Shown piece after piece: positions 40,659 to 48,691 of a stretch of DNA of 64,000 nt. The notes below the pieces were generated by a model. It ran no database searches and had not been told where the DNA came from. It saw only the letters and a list, made by a program, of their open reading frames with translations. Position numbers and translations under genes: made by a program. Numbering within the stretch: the stretch's first letter is position 1; each line of letters begins with the position of its first letter. Source of the stretch: Bacillus sp. MYb209 (GTDB lineage: Bacteria; Bacillota; Bacilli; Bacillales; Bacillaceae_G); contig NZ_PCNZ01000001.1 of assembly GCF_002975175.1 (NCBI RefSeq), positions 248,001 through 312,000 on the forward strand. The letters run 5' to 3'.

Positions 40659-40705
40659 GGAAATACCTCCCTACAGAATTGACAAAGCATTTTTATGTAT
40701 ATACG

Positions 40706-40790
40706 AAATGAAAACAAATGTTTTCATTTGCATGTTTAAGAATTTATCATCACATATTCTGTTTCAATATAGTTCACAAGAAACTATATT
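40706..40790 (-). promoter_or_regulatory. Two hairpins in the leader of ypfD
   Basis: AATATAGTT/AACTATATT (40766-40790) and AAATGAAAAC/GTTTTCATTT (40706-40729) are perfect inverted repeats just upstream of the ypfD ribosome site. Neither has a terminator T run. They could be target sites of the S1-type product or another regulator. Confidence 0.45.
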
Positions 40791-40954
40791 AAACCTATAT
40801 AAATAGTATACAGCAAAATCATCTTGAAGAAAGTATGATTTGAAATATAATAGCGAATATATTCTGACAGTTTTTTTCCTCTGTAACTAACTTCTTACAA
40901 ATTAGCCCATTTGTCAAGAAAAGAGACTCATAATTCACTTATCCTTTACATTTC

Positions 40955-40990
40955 AAAAAAAAAAAGAAAGAGGACAGTCCTCTTTCTTTA
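40955..40990 (-). terminator. Terminator after cmk
   Basis: Minus strand TAAAGAAAGAGGA, two-base loop, TCCTCTTTCTTT plus a long T run. Confidence 0.85.
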
Positions 40991-41665
40991 TTTCGCAAAT
41001 ACTCCTGAAACAATACCCATAATTTTTTGGACAACTTCTTCAATTGATAAAGAAGTTGTATCTAATTCCAATGCATCATCAGCTTTTTTCAAAGGAGAAA
41101 CTTCGCGTTCTGAATCTAATTTATCACGCCTAGCAATTTCTTCTTTTAACTGCTCTAAATTAGAATCGAAACCTTTATTCATATTTTCTAAATGTCTTCT
41201 TTCCGCTCTTTCTTCTACAGAAGCAAGCATAAAGATTTTCACTTCAGCATCTGGTAGTACATGTGTACCAATATCACGGCCATCCATTACTACGCCGCCT
41301 TTTTTAGCTAACCCTTGTTGACGACGTACCATTTCTTCACGAACAAGACGATGCTTTGCTACAATAGATACGCGATTCGTCACATCTGGCGTACGAATCA
41401 CTTCAGAAACATCTTGTCCATTTAAAAATACAAGTTGTGTATTTTCCCCTTGCTGAAATTCAATATTTACATTTTTTACAACTTCCATTAACTTTTCTTC
41501 ATTTTCAATATCCACTTTTTGTTCAAGGGCTGCATATGTAATAGTACGGTACATTGCGCCTGTATCAATGTAAACATATGAAAGTTTTTTTGCAACAACT
41601 TTTGCAACTGTACTTTTCCCAGCAGCCGCTGGGCCATCTATAGCAATCGAAATTCGTTTATCCAT
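40988..41665 (-). CDS. cmk: Cytidylate kinase
   Basis: Phosphorylates CMP and dCMP. The 225 residues carry the P-loop [12 protein letters not shown] at the N-terminus, [10 protein letters not shown], and [16 protein letters not shown] with GAGGTGTTACA upstream. Order ypfB-cmk-ypfD-fni as in B. subtilis, though a terminator separates cmk from ypfD here. Confidence 0.97.
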   Translation of the reverse strand: MDKRISIAIDGPAAAGKSTVAKVVAKKLSYVYIDTGAMYRTITYAALEQKVDIENEEKLMEVVKNVNIEFQQGENTQLVFLNGQDVSEVIRTPDVTNRVSIVAKHRLVREEMVRRQQGLAKKGGVVMDGRDIGTHVLPDAEVKIFMLASVEERAERRHLENMNKGFDSNLEQLKEEIARRDKLDSEREVSPLKKADDALELDTTSLSIEEVVQKIMGIVSGVFAK

Positions 41666-41697
41666 TGTAACACCTCATTTTTCACTTATAAAACAAA

Positions 41698-41730
41698 ACG
41701 AAAAGCAGGTATTCTCCCCCTGCTTCTTCT
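41698..41730 (-). terminator. Terminator after ypfB
   Basis: Minus strand AAGCAGG, loop, CCTGCTTTTCGTTTT between ypfB and cmk. Confidence 0.6.
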
Positions 41731-41795
41731 CATTTGCCTCACGTCATTAAATCCTCAATAATTGTAGCATAATCCATCATAGAAGAAAATGAAAA

Positions 41796-41969
41796 CTACT
41801 TATTCACCTGTAAGATTTCCGCCTTATTTTTCGTGACGACACCTTCGTAATAAACAATTTTCGATAAATATTTCACTGAAGATTTATGTATAAAAAACAG
41901 TTGGACGACAGAAAGACAAATAAATTGAATCAGTAATATACGAATTATAATTTCCTCCACTTTTTTCAA
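41796..41969 (-). CDS. ypfB: YpfB-like small membrane protein (DUF5359)
   Basis: A 57-residue gene. TTG start with AAGGAGTGAGTCTT upstream, then MKKVEEIIIR, a membrane helix (ILLIQFICLSVVQLFFI) and a short outer part with YYEGVVTKNK. Position upstream of cmk and size match B. subtilis ypfB. The remaining parts of the 41666-42180 gap hold a terminator (41698-41730) and the ansA promoter. B. subtilis ypfA was not found here. Function unknown. Confidence 0.72.
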   Translation of the reverse strand: MKKVEEIIIRILLIQFICLSVVQLFFIHKSSVKYLSKIVYYEGVVTKNKAEILQVNK

Positions 41970-42116
41970 AAAGACTCACTCCTTCCCTCTCTAACTTACA
42001 CATCTACTCTCATAAATTTCCACAAACAAAACCTAACCTAATAACCACTTACCGAGCACACTTAAAGTAATTTATTTTATTGTCATTTTCTAAGCATACT
42101 TTTATACATTTTCATT

Positions 42117-42146
42117 GTCGAATTTACTCAAAACATGTTATGTTCT
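42117..42146 (+). promoter_or_regulatory. Promoter of ansA
   Basis: -35 TTGTCG (42117-42122), 18-base spacer, -10 TATGTT (about 42141-42146), 35 bases before the ansA start. Confidence 0.5.
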
Positions 42147-42180
42147 AAATGTATGTTTCAACTTGAAAGGGGTATAAGCA

Positions 42181-43155
42181 TTGAAAAGAATCCTAGTTTT
42201 ACACACAGGTGGAACAATTGCAATGGAGGAAGATAAAGAAACTGGGGTCGTACAACCAGGTGAAAAGAATCCTCTTTTAAAATTTATTCCTGATTTAGAA
42301 GTCGATGTTGATTTAATTGTCGAAGATGTGTTCCATCTTCCATCTCCTCACATGACTCCTAGCGAAATGCTACAATTACAAGTCATCATTGACGAAAGAG
42401 TAAAACAAGACAATATTCACGGCGTAGTCATTACGCATGGTACCGATACATTAGAAGAGACAGCTTATTTTCTTGATTTAACAGTTCAAGCAACTATCCC
42501 AATCGTTGTGACAGGTGCAATGCGTTCTAGTAATGAATTAGGTGCCGATGGTCTATATAATTTCTTATCAGCTGTAAAAGTGGCTAGTAGTAATGAAGCT
42601 GCTGAAAAAGGCGTTCTAGTCGTATTAAACGACGAAATACATTGTGCTACAAATGTAACAAAAACGCACACAAGTAATGTCGCGACATTCCAAAGTCCAC
42701 AGTACGGACCAATCGGCATGGTAACAAAACGTGGTGTTGTTTTCCATCATGCTTTAGTGCATCACGAAACATGCACAGTACGACAGATTTCTAAAAACGT
42801 TGTCGTTCTAAAAGCATACGCAGGTATGGATGATACATTATTATCAGCAATCGAAACACTACCAGTAGACGGAATTGTTATTGAAGCACTTGGACAAGGT
42901 AATTTACCTCCAAGAACACTTCCTAGTCTAGGGCGATTAATAGAAAAAGGCATTCCAATTGTATTAGTTTCACGCTGCTTTAACGGTATCGTTCAAGACG
43001 TATACTCTTATGAAGGTGGCGGAAAACAACTAAAAGATATGGGCATTGTTTTCACCTACGGTTTAAACGCTCAAAAGGCGCGAATTAAATTACTAGTCGC
43101 ACTAGAAAACACAAACTCTCACGAAACAATCCAACATATGTTTATGCACGATTAA
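42181..43155 (+). CDS. ansA: L-asparaginase, type I (cytoplasmic)
   Basis: Hydrolyses asparagine to aspartate and ammonia. The 324 residues have LHTGGTIAM with the nucleophilic threonine near residue 12, and the second catalytic group HGTDTLEETA. No signal peptide, so cytoplasmic. TTG start with GAAAGGGG upstream. It stands alone rather than in an ansAB operon. Confidence 0.94.
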   Translation: MKRILVLHTGGTIAMEEDKETGVVQPGEKNPLLKFIPDLEVDVDLIVEDVFHLPSPHMTPSEMLQLQVIIDERVKQDNIHGVVITHGTDTLEETAYFLDLTVQATIPIVVTGAMRSSNELGADGLYNFLSAVKVASSNEAAEKGVLVVLNDEIHCATNVTKTHTSNVATFQSPQYGPIGMVTKRGVVFHHALVHHETCTVRQISKNVVVLKAYAGMDDTLLSAIETLPVDGIVIEALGQGNLPPRTLPSLGRLIEKGIPIVLVSRCFNGIVQDVYSYEGGGKQLKDMGIVFTYGLNAQKARIKLLVALENTNSHETIQHMFMHD

Positions 43156-43194
43156 AAAAGAAGCTGTCGAAGATTTCGACAGCTTCTTTTTATT
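43156..43194. terminator. Bidirectional terminator between ansA and bdr
   Basis: AAGAAGCTGTCGA, short loop, TCGACAGCTTCTT with T and A runs on both sides; convergent genes share it. Confidence 0.88.
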
Positions 43195-44170
43195 CTTCTC
43201 TTGATGCAATGGTTTGCGCAATCGCATCTCCATGGAATCTACCGTTTTCGATAAATATTTCATTTGCGTTATTCCCCGCAGCAATTACACCTGCAATAAA
43301 AATATTTTCAGCGTTTGTTTCCATACTACCCTCTGTATAAATCGGGCGCCCTGTTTCTTCATCAATCCGAACTCCCATTTTGGTTAAGAAGCTGTGGTCT
43401 GGATGGTAACCCGTCATAGCAAATACAAAATCGTTTTGAATTGTATTTGCCTCACCATCTACTGTATACGTCAACGTATGCTCAGTAATCTCTTTTATAT
43501 GCGCATGGAAATGCATTTGAATTGTCCCATTTCGTACTAACGCCTCAAATTCCGGCAAAATCCACAGCTTAATACTTGGCGAGTATTCCCCACCACGGTA
43601 TAGAACTGTTACACGTGCACCCGATTTAACAAGCTCTAACGCCGCATCTATACTTGAATTTTTACCACCTATTACAACGACATCTCGATCAAAATAAGGA
43701 TGTCCTTCTTTGAAATAATGAGCTACTTTCTCAAGTTTCTCACCAGGTACATTCATATAATTCGGATTATCATAATATCCAGTTGCGACAACAATGTATT
43801 TCGCAACATATATTTCTTTGTTTCCGTCACGCTTCGTCGTTTCAACTTTAAAAACATCACCATCTTTTTGAACTTGTTCCACTCGTTCAAATGCATTTAC
43901 ACGTATAGATTTACGCTTTACTACTTCACGATAATATGCAAGCGCTTGATTACGAAATGGCTTACGATTTTCTGTAATAAAAGCAACTTCACCAATTTCT
44001 AATTTTTCACTAGAGGAGAAAAATGTTTGATGAGTTGGATAATTATAAATTGCATTTACAATGTTTCCTTTTTCGATTACTAACGGATTTAACCCCACTT
44101 TTTGCAACGAAATCGCCGCTGCTAATCCACATGGACCGCCTCCGATAATAATAACTGTTTCTTTTTGCAT
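43190..44170 (-). CDS. bdr: Bacillithiol disulfide reductase (YpdA/Bdr)
   Basis: FAD- and NADPH-dependent flavoprotein that reduces bacillithiol disulfide. The 326 residues show the FAD fold GGGPCGLAAA, where cysteine 14 (family active site) is present, the second nucleotide fold VVIGGKNSSIDAAL, and FAMTGYHPD near the end. It thus connects with bshA and bshB1 in the same window. Function by family knowledge. Confidence 0.93.
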   Translation of the reverse strand: MQKETVIIIGGGPCGLAAAISLQKVGLNPLVIEKGNIVNAIYNYPTHQTFFSSSEKLEIGEVAFITENRKPFRNQALAYYREVVKRKSIRVNAFERVEQVQKDGDVFKVETTKRDGNKEIYVAKYIVVATGYYDNPNYMNVPGEKLEKVAHYFKEGHPYFDRDVVVIGGKNSSIDAALELVKSGARVTVLYRGGEYSPSIKLWILPEFEALVRNGTIQMHFHAHIKEITEHTLTYTVDGEANTIQNDFVFAMTGYHPDHSFLTKMGVRIDEETGRPIYTEGSMETNAENIFIAGVIAAGNNANEIFIENGRFHGDAIAQTIASREE

Positions 44171-44217
44171 ACTCGGTTCACTCCTAGTCTTCTAACTCTG
44201 CTCTATTTATATAAACA

Positions 44218-44246
44218 AGAAAAAACCTACTTACAGCAGTAGGCAC
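44218..44246 (-). terminator. Terminator after the amidase gene
   Basis: Minus strand CCTACT, six-base loop, AGTAGG and six T. Confidence 0.7.
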
Positions 44247-44279
44247 CTATCTTTATTGTATTCATTTTTCATATATTTG

Positions 44280-44810
44280 TCATCTAAACGAAACATACAT
44301 CCGATAGACATCTGCTAAAAACTGCTGAAATTTAATTCCTTGTTGCCCTAATACATTTTCAGGATCGATTTTCCGAGTAGGATCCAACGTTTTGTGTGAC
44401 ACAATAGCCTTTTTAGGATTCAAACCGAAATTTTGACATAAATAAGCGTGATACCACGTAAAACGAGTATACGCCTCCCAAAAGTTTACGTCGCCACCAT
44501 AGCAAAGTTCCACCCCAATTGCAGCCTTATTCGCATCATAACCGAATAACTCATTATCCGTTGGCACATTGTATCGAACATGGTACGCAACTTCATTTAT
44601 AGGGACAATTTCTAATATTGTTTTATCATCAATAAATGTATGCGCTGAAGCTTTCGGTTGTATTTCATTAAAGTAATCCCGATTTCCTATCGCATTGCTA
44701 CCAGGGTTCCCCGTGTCATGACTTACAATAAATCTTACTTTTGAAAGAGGAATTCCTGGTCGTGAATTTCCATACCCAATATAGTTACGCTCTATAGGGA
44801 ACATCGCCAT
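44280..44810 (-). CDS. N-acetylmuramoyl-L-alanine amidase (amidase_2 / T7 lysozyme type)
   Basis: A 176-residue single-domain amidase. Zinc ligands fit the amidase_2 pattern: His in VSHDTGNPG and the C-terminal histidine in VSHKTLDPTRKIDPE; GVELCYGG lies between them. No signal peptide and no cell-wall binding domain, unlike secreted autolysins. It may act from the mother cell or after release; the catalytic core resembles CwlA and phage endolysins. ATG at 44810 with GGGAG upstream. Confidence 0.85.
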   Translation of the reverse strand: MAMFPIERNYIGYGNSRPGIPLSKVRFIVSHDTGNPGSNAIGNRDYFNEIQPKASAHTFIDDKTILEIVPINEVAYHVRYNVPTDNELFGYDANKAAIGVELCYGGDVNFWEAYTRFTWYHAYLCQNFGLNPKKAIVSHKTLDPTRKIDPENVLGQQGIKFQQFLADVYRMYVSFR

Positions 44811-44889
44811 TACTACCAACTCCCGCTCTAAAAAATTACCTTACTTCCTTATATATGTATTCGGCGGCAATGTCCTTATGGCATATTTC

Positions 44890-45126
44890 TTATGCGAAGA
44901 GAACATCGAAAATATTTGATGTGAATACCATAAATAATACAATACTTACAGCCACTCCGTAAAAACCGTAAAACCAAACACAATCTTCTTTCGTATCTAA
45001 ACCGAAAAACTTATTTACTGATTGTAATAATGATCCACGCTTACTATGATTATTTCGTAAAACTTCCACTCGTTCCACAACATCTGCTGGCATCATAAAT
45101 CTTTGGTCTACTGTCATTTTCATCAT
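44890..45126 (-). CDS. Small membrane protein of unknown function, behind LexA-like promoter
   Basis: A 78-residue protein with a charged N-terminal half (VDQRFMMPADVVERVEVL, then RNNHSKRG) and one C-terminal membrane helix (FYGFYGVAVSIVLFMVF). ATG with AAGGAGAGATAA upstream. The promoter at 45169-45197 is overlapped by two LexA-like boxes, so it may be damage-inducible. Small SOS membrane proteins in other bacteria block division or depolarise membranes, but there is no sequence match to claim. I do not recognise the family. Confidence 0.75.
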   Translation of the reverse strand: MMKMTVDQRFMMPADVVERVEVLRNNHSKRGSLLQSVNKFFGLDTKEDCVWFYGFYGVAVSIVLFMVFTSNIFDVLFA

Positions 45127-45168
45127 TTATCTCTCCTTAAAATCGTTTCCGTTTGCTTATCTAAGGAA

Positions 45169-45204
45169 AGTATAGCACGTTTGTTCGTACAGAACAAGCG
45201 TTCT
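45169..45204 (-). promoter_or_regulatory. Promoter with two LexA (SOS) boxes
   Basis: Minus strand -35-like TTGTTC (45192-45197), 17-base spacer, -10 TATACT (45169-45174). Box 1, AGAACGCTTGTTCT (45191-45204), is a perfect palindrome with the GAAC-N4-GTTC core and covers the -35. Box 2, CGAACAAACGTGC (45175-45187), fits the Bacillus consensus CGAAC-N4-GTTC with one mismatch and fills the spacer. Confidence 0.6.
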
Positions 45205-45217
45205 TTTCGTTTTTATT

Positions 45218-45405
45218 TTATTTTTCACCAATCCACGTAATAATTCTAAATAATACAGCGATAATCGGCCCTCCAACAACCAGATGCAATAAACCCTCTC
45301 CAAACATTCTAAAAACACTTGTTTTCTGAGTATTTTTAGTTCTTACTAGTTTAGGTTTATCCTTTCTTCCAATTGATCTACTTGATCCATTTTTTCATTG
45401 TTCAT
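45218..45405 (-). pseudogene. Small gene disrupted by a frameshift
   Basis: ATG at 45405 has AGAGGTG upstream and reads MNNEKMDQVDQLEERI before a stop at 45346. A second frame opens in the same place and reads DKPKLVRTKNTQKTSVFRMF, then a hydrophobic end with GGPIIAVLFRIITWIGEK, to a stop at 45218. One extra base at the AGG near 45360 would join them into a protein of about 63 residues with one membrane helix. Family not recognised. Confidence 0.55.
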
Positions 45406-45435
45406 ATCCAACACCTCTAACTAGTAACTTCAACA

Positions 45436-45474
45436 AAAAACGCGATTCCCTCAAAAGGAAATCACGTTTTCTCA
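45436..45474 (-). terminator. Terminator after gudB
   Basis: Minus strand AACGTGATTTCC, loop, GGGAATCGCGTT and T run. Confidence 0.75.
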
Positions 45475-45486
45475 AAACATTATATA

Positions 45487-46773
45487 TTATACCCAACCTC
45501 TGAAGCGACTAGCCTCAGCCATTTTACGAACACCAATCATGTATGCAGCCAAGCGCATGTTCACTTTACGAACTTGTGATGTTTCATAAATTGAATCGAA
45601 TGATTTTACCATTACTTTTTCTAAACGTTGTTCTACTTCTTCCTCAGTCCAGTAGTAACCTTGGTTATTTTGTACCCACTCAAAGTAAGATACCGTAACG
45701 CCACCAGCACTTGCTAATACGTCTGGAACAAGTAAGATACCACGATCTGTTAAGATTTTTGTTGCTTCTAATGTAGTTGGACCATTTGCAGCTTCAACTA
45801 CAATTTTCGCTTTAATCTTATCAGCATTTTCTTCTGTAATTTGGTTCTCAATTGCAGCTGGAACTAAAATGTCGCAATCAAGTTCTAACAGTTCTGTATT
45901 TGAAATTGTATTATTAAATAGTTTTGTTACAGTACCGAAGCTATCGCGACGATCTAGTAAGTAGTCAATATCTAATCCATTCGGATCATGTAGTGCACCG
46001 TAAGCATCTGAAATTGCAATTACTTTCGCGCCTGCATCATGCATAAATTTAGCTAAGAAGCTTCCCGCATTACCAAATCCTTGAACAACAACGCGTGCAC
46101 CTTTAATATCAATGTCACGTTTTTTCGCAGCTTCACGAATACAAATTGTTACACCTTTTGCAGTCGCTGTTTCACGTCCGTGTGATCCACCTAATACAAG
46201 TGGTTTACCTGTAATAAATCCTGGTGAATTAAATTCATCGATACGGCTATACTCATCCATCATCCATGCCATAATTTGTGAGTTTGTAAATACATCTGGA
46301 GCTGGAATATCTTTTGTCGGACCAACAATTTGGCTAATTGCTCGTACATAACCGCGGCTTAATCTTTCTAATTCACGGAAAGACATCTCACGTGGGTCAC
46401 AAATGATTCCACCTTTACCTCCACCATATGGTAAATCAACAATACCACATTTTAAACTCATCCAAATAGAAAGTGCTTTCACTTCATTTTCTGTTACGTT
46501 TGGATGGAAGCGAATTCCACCTTTCGTTGGACCAACAGCATCATTATGTTGTGCACGATATCCTGTAAATATTTTAACAGTCCCGTCATCCATACGAACT
46601 GGAATTTTCACTGTCATCATACGAATTGGTTCTTTCAATAATTCATATACTTCGTTTGGATAACCCAATTTTTCTAATGCTTCATTAATTACAATTTGTG
46701 TTGAATTTAACAATTCAAAATGTTGTTCCCCTTGTTGTTGTGTTTTCGTTTGAGTTCCCTTTTCGGCTACCAT
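45487..46773 (-). CDS. gudB: NAD-dependent glutamate dehydrogenase
   Basis: Degrades glutamate to 2-oxoglutarate and ammonia. The 428 residues contain GGGKGGI with the catalytic lysine, the GPTKDIPAPDV segment and the NAD fold GFGNAGSF. The ENEVKALSIW region has a single VKA, so the nine-base duplication that silences gudB in B. subtilis 168 is absent and the enzyme should be active. Promoter at 46824-46851 with CcpA sites nearby. It could equally be named rocG. Confidence 0.95.
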   Translation of the reverse strand: MVAEKGTQTKTQQQGEQHFELLNSTQIVINEALEKLGYPNEVYELLKEPIRMMTVKIPVRMDDGTVKIFTGYRAQHNDAVGPTKGGIRFHPNVTENEVKALSIWMSLKCGIVDLPYGGGKGGIICDPREMSFRELERLSRGYVRAISQIVGPTKDIPAPDVFTNSQIMAWMMDEYSRIDEFNSPGFITGKPLVLGGSHGRETATAKGVTICIREAAKKRDIDIKGARVVVQGFGNAGSFLAKFMHDAGAKVIAISDAYGALHDPNGLDIDYLLDRRDSFGTVTKLFNNTISNTELLELDCDILVPAAIENQITEENADKIKAKIVVEAANGPTTLEATKILTDRGILLVPDVLASAGGVTVSYFEWVQNNQGYYWTEEEVEQRLEKVMVKSFDSIYETSQVRKVNMRLAAYMIGVRKMAEASRFRGWV

Positions 46774-46823
46774 AGTAAGTAAACCCCCTGTAATTTCACT
46801 TGTTTAGTAAACCTTCATTGCCT

Positions 46824-46851
46824 AGTATACACCGTTAAATTTGGAATGCAA
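46824..46851 (-). promoter_or_regulatory. Promoter of gudB
   Basis: Minus strand -35 TTGCAT (46846-46851), 16-base spacer, -10 TATACT (46824-46829). Confidence 0.6.
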
Positions 46852-46852
46852 T

Positions 46853-46903
46853 AGAAAACGCTAACAAATATATACAAACTATTTTTAGTTGCAAGCGTTT
46901 TCA
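46853..46903. promoter_or_regulatory. Two cre (CcpA) sites upstream of gudB
   Basis: TTGCAAGCGTTTTCA at 46889-46903 is a full match to the cre consensus WTGNAARCGNWWNCA. A second copy on the minus strand at 46853-46867 has two mismatches and abuts the -35. This fits carbon catabolite control of glutamate breakdown. The rest of 46904-47104 is AT-rich with no gene. Confidence 0.7.
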
Positions 46904-47104
46904 CTATTATTATAGTCCTTTTATTGCTTTTAGAAAAGTAAAATACTTAAATATTTAAATATTTTTTATTTTTATCAAAATACATTCGATAAAACAATTA
47001 TTTCATCAAGAAATACTGATTTAATTTTTAAATATAGGTCGGCTAGTCTTGTTGCCTACACTGCGCTTTATAGATTTTAGATTTTCCAATCTTCAGCTGA
47101 ATAA

Positions 47105-47146
47105 AAATAAAACCTCAAGCTACGTTACATTAGCTGAGGTTTTGTT
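47105..47146 (-). terminator. Terminator after mecB
   Basis: Minus strand AAAACCTCAGCTA, loop, TAGCTTGAGGTTTTATTTTT. Confidence 0.8.
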
Positions 47147-47738
47147 TTTTCACAAAGTAATTGTATATTTGTTCAATTGCTTGAGAATCCATTAATTCTT
47201 TACCATATTCCATTATACGGTAAATTGTTGCTGTTGACGGATTACCGTACTCCGCTAAAATAGCTATAAAATCCGCCTTCAATAATTGAAATTGCTCTTC
47301 CTCTTCTATCCAAAGATAAAAACGATCATCCCACGTATACAACTTCCCATCAGTTACACCAAGGTTATATAAGCGATTTGACAAATTGATTACATCATCT
47401 AATGTAGCAAACTCGTAAAGTATATGTTCACTTTCATCAAGAGTCACTTGCATTTCAATAAACTCGTCACGGAACTCATCTTCTGTATCCACTTCGTGAT
47501 TTTCTTTTGTTACAATTACAACCATACCTTGAGCTTGTAGAGAAAATACTTCAACAGCAATCGGTCCATCCGCTTCAAACCCTAATTCTTTATTCGCTTC
47601 TTGCATCATATCACGGAATAGTTGCTGTACTTTCGGTGCATTTCTCCACAAATCTTCTTTCGTTAATCCTCGTTCAGATAAATCATCAAATGTTAGGAAA
47701 ATTTTGATCTTATTATAATTTAAACGTTCCAGTCTCAT
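47130..47738 (-). CDS. mecB: MecA-family adaptor protein (MecB/YpbH)
   Basis: A 202-residue adaptor for the ClpC protease. MRLERLNYNKIKIFLTFDDL is the conserved N-terminal substrate-binding domain, an acidic linker follows, and the C-terminal ClpC-binding domain starts near residue 105. It lies downstream of gudB as B. subtilis ypbH does, so it is the paralogue MecB rather than the competence adaptor MecA. Confidence 0.88.
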   Translation of the reverse strand: MRLERLNYNKIKIFLTFDDLSERGLTKEDLWRNAPKVQQLFRDMMQEANKELGFEADGPIAVEVFSLQAQGMVVIVTKENHEVDTEDEFRDEFIEMQVTLDESEHILYEFATLDDVINLSNRLYNLGVTDGKLYTWDDRFYLWIEEEEQFQLLKADFIAILAEYGNPSTATIYRIMEYGKELMDSQAIEQIYNYFVKKQNLS

Positions 47739-47815
47739 CTCATACCCTCCCTACGTAACCATTGCATCTAATTTTTATTATATGAAATAGAAAATAGATG
47801 GTTCTTTTCGAACGA

Positions 47816-48691
47816 CTATTCTGACATTTTTAACCATCCATCCCATTCTTCTTTCGTGTTACCAATTAGGATATTTTGAAGATTTAATTGATCTCCAATG
47901 CCTTTTCTTCCTATAAAACCACCAGAGAGGTTTTCATTTTTTTCTTGCAACAAGTCAATAAATTTTACTGCCTCTTCAAGTTCTCGTTCATCATCAAAAG
48001 ATATAAACAAATATTTAGGTTGTAATTGTTCAATAGCTAGTAAAATACCTTCTTCATCTAAACTTGTCCCCATATACATGGCTTGATATCCTTTTAGTCG
48101 TAAATACGTCGCGAAAATAAATCCTTTTAATATATTATTTTCTAAAACGAAAACTTTGTTAACGGAAGAATACACTGACGCATTATGATAGATCATTCCT
48201 AGACGTGTTTGTAAGAATGATACAACATATTTGAATTGTGACATTGTAATCTCATTATTATTTTTTAAAGTTAATAACTTGTTTGCCACTTGAAGAATGA
48301 TGCTTGTAACAACCTTTTCCGTTGAATATATACTAAAAACCTCGTTTAATAATGCAGAAGTTGTAATTTCATCAAATTTTAACAAAGCTTGTAGTATATC
48401 GTCCACTAAAACAACTTCTGTATCTGTAATTTTTTCTTTTTGAATGTTGTTCTGCAACCGATTCCCTTCTAATAACTGAACTGCTTGTCCAATCATCATC
48501 CCCTCAGAAACTTTATTCATTAACCATTTCAAAATATGAATATGCTCTTCGGTATATAAACGATGCCCCGCACGATTTCTCTTTGGGGCAATAATATGAT
48601 AGCGTCTTTCCCATGCGCGAAGTGTACTCGGTTGAATTCCGAGTATATTCGAAACAGCTTTTATATTATATTTCCCATTTAAAGTCGGCAT
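47816..48691 (-). CDS. MerR-type regulator with B12-binding-like C-terminal domain
   Basis: The 291 residues have an N-terminal winged helix of MerR type (STLRAWERRYHIIAPKRNRAGHRLYTEEH), then a helical part and a Rossmann-like C-terminus, the layout of CarH-type light/B12 regulators. The cobalamin histidine motif (ExxHxxG or DxHxxG) is not seen; the matching place reads MYMGTSLDEEG. So it probably does not bind B12. ATG with GGAGGGAAATA upstream overlaps the stop of ypbG (TAATG). Confidence 0.8.
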   Translation of the reverse strand: MPTLNGKYNIKAVSNILGIQPSTLRAWERRYHIIAPKRNRAGHRLYTEEHIHILKWLMNKVSEGMMIGQAVQLLEGNRLQNNIQKEKITDTEVVLVDDILQALLKFDEITTSALLNEVFSIYSTEKVVTSIILQVANKLLTLKNNNEITMSQFKYVVSFLQTRLGMIYHNASVYSSVNKVFVLENNILKGFIFATYLRLKGYQAMYMGTSLDEEGILLAIEQLQPKYLFISFDDERELEEAVKFIDLLQEKNENLSGGFIGRKGIGDQLNLQNILIGNTKEEWDGWLKMSE

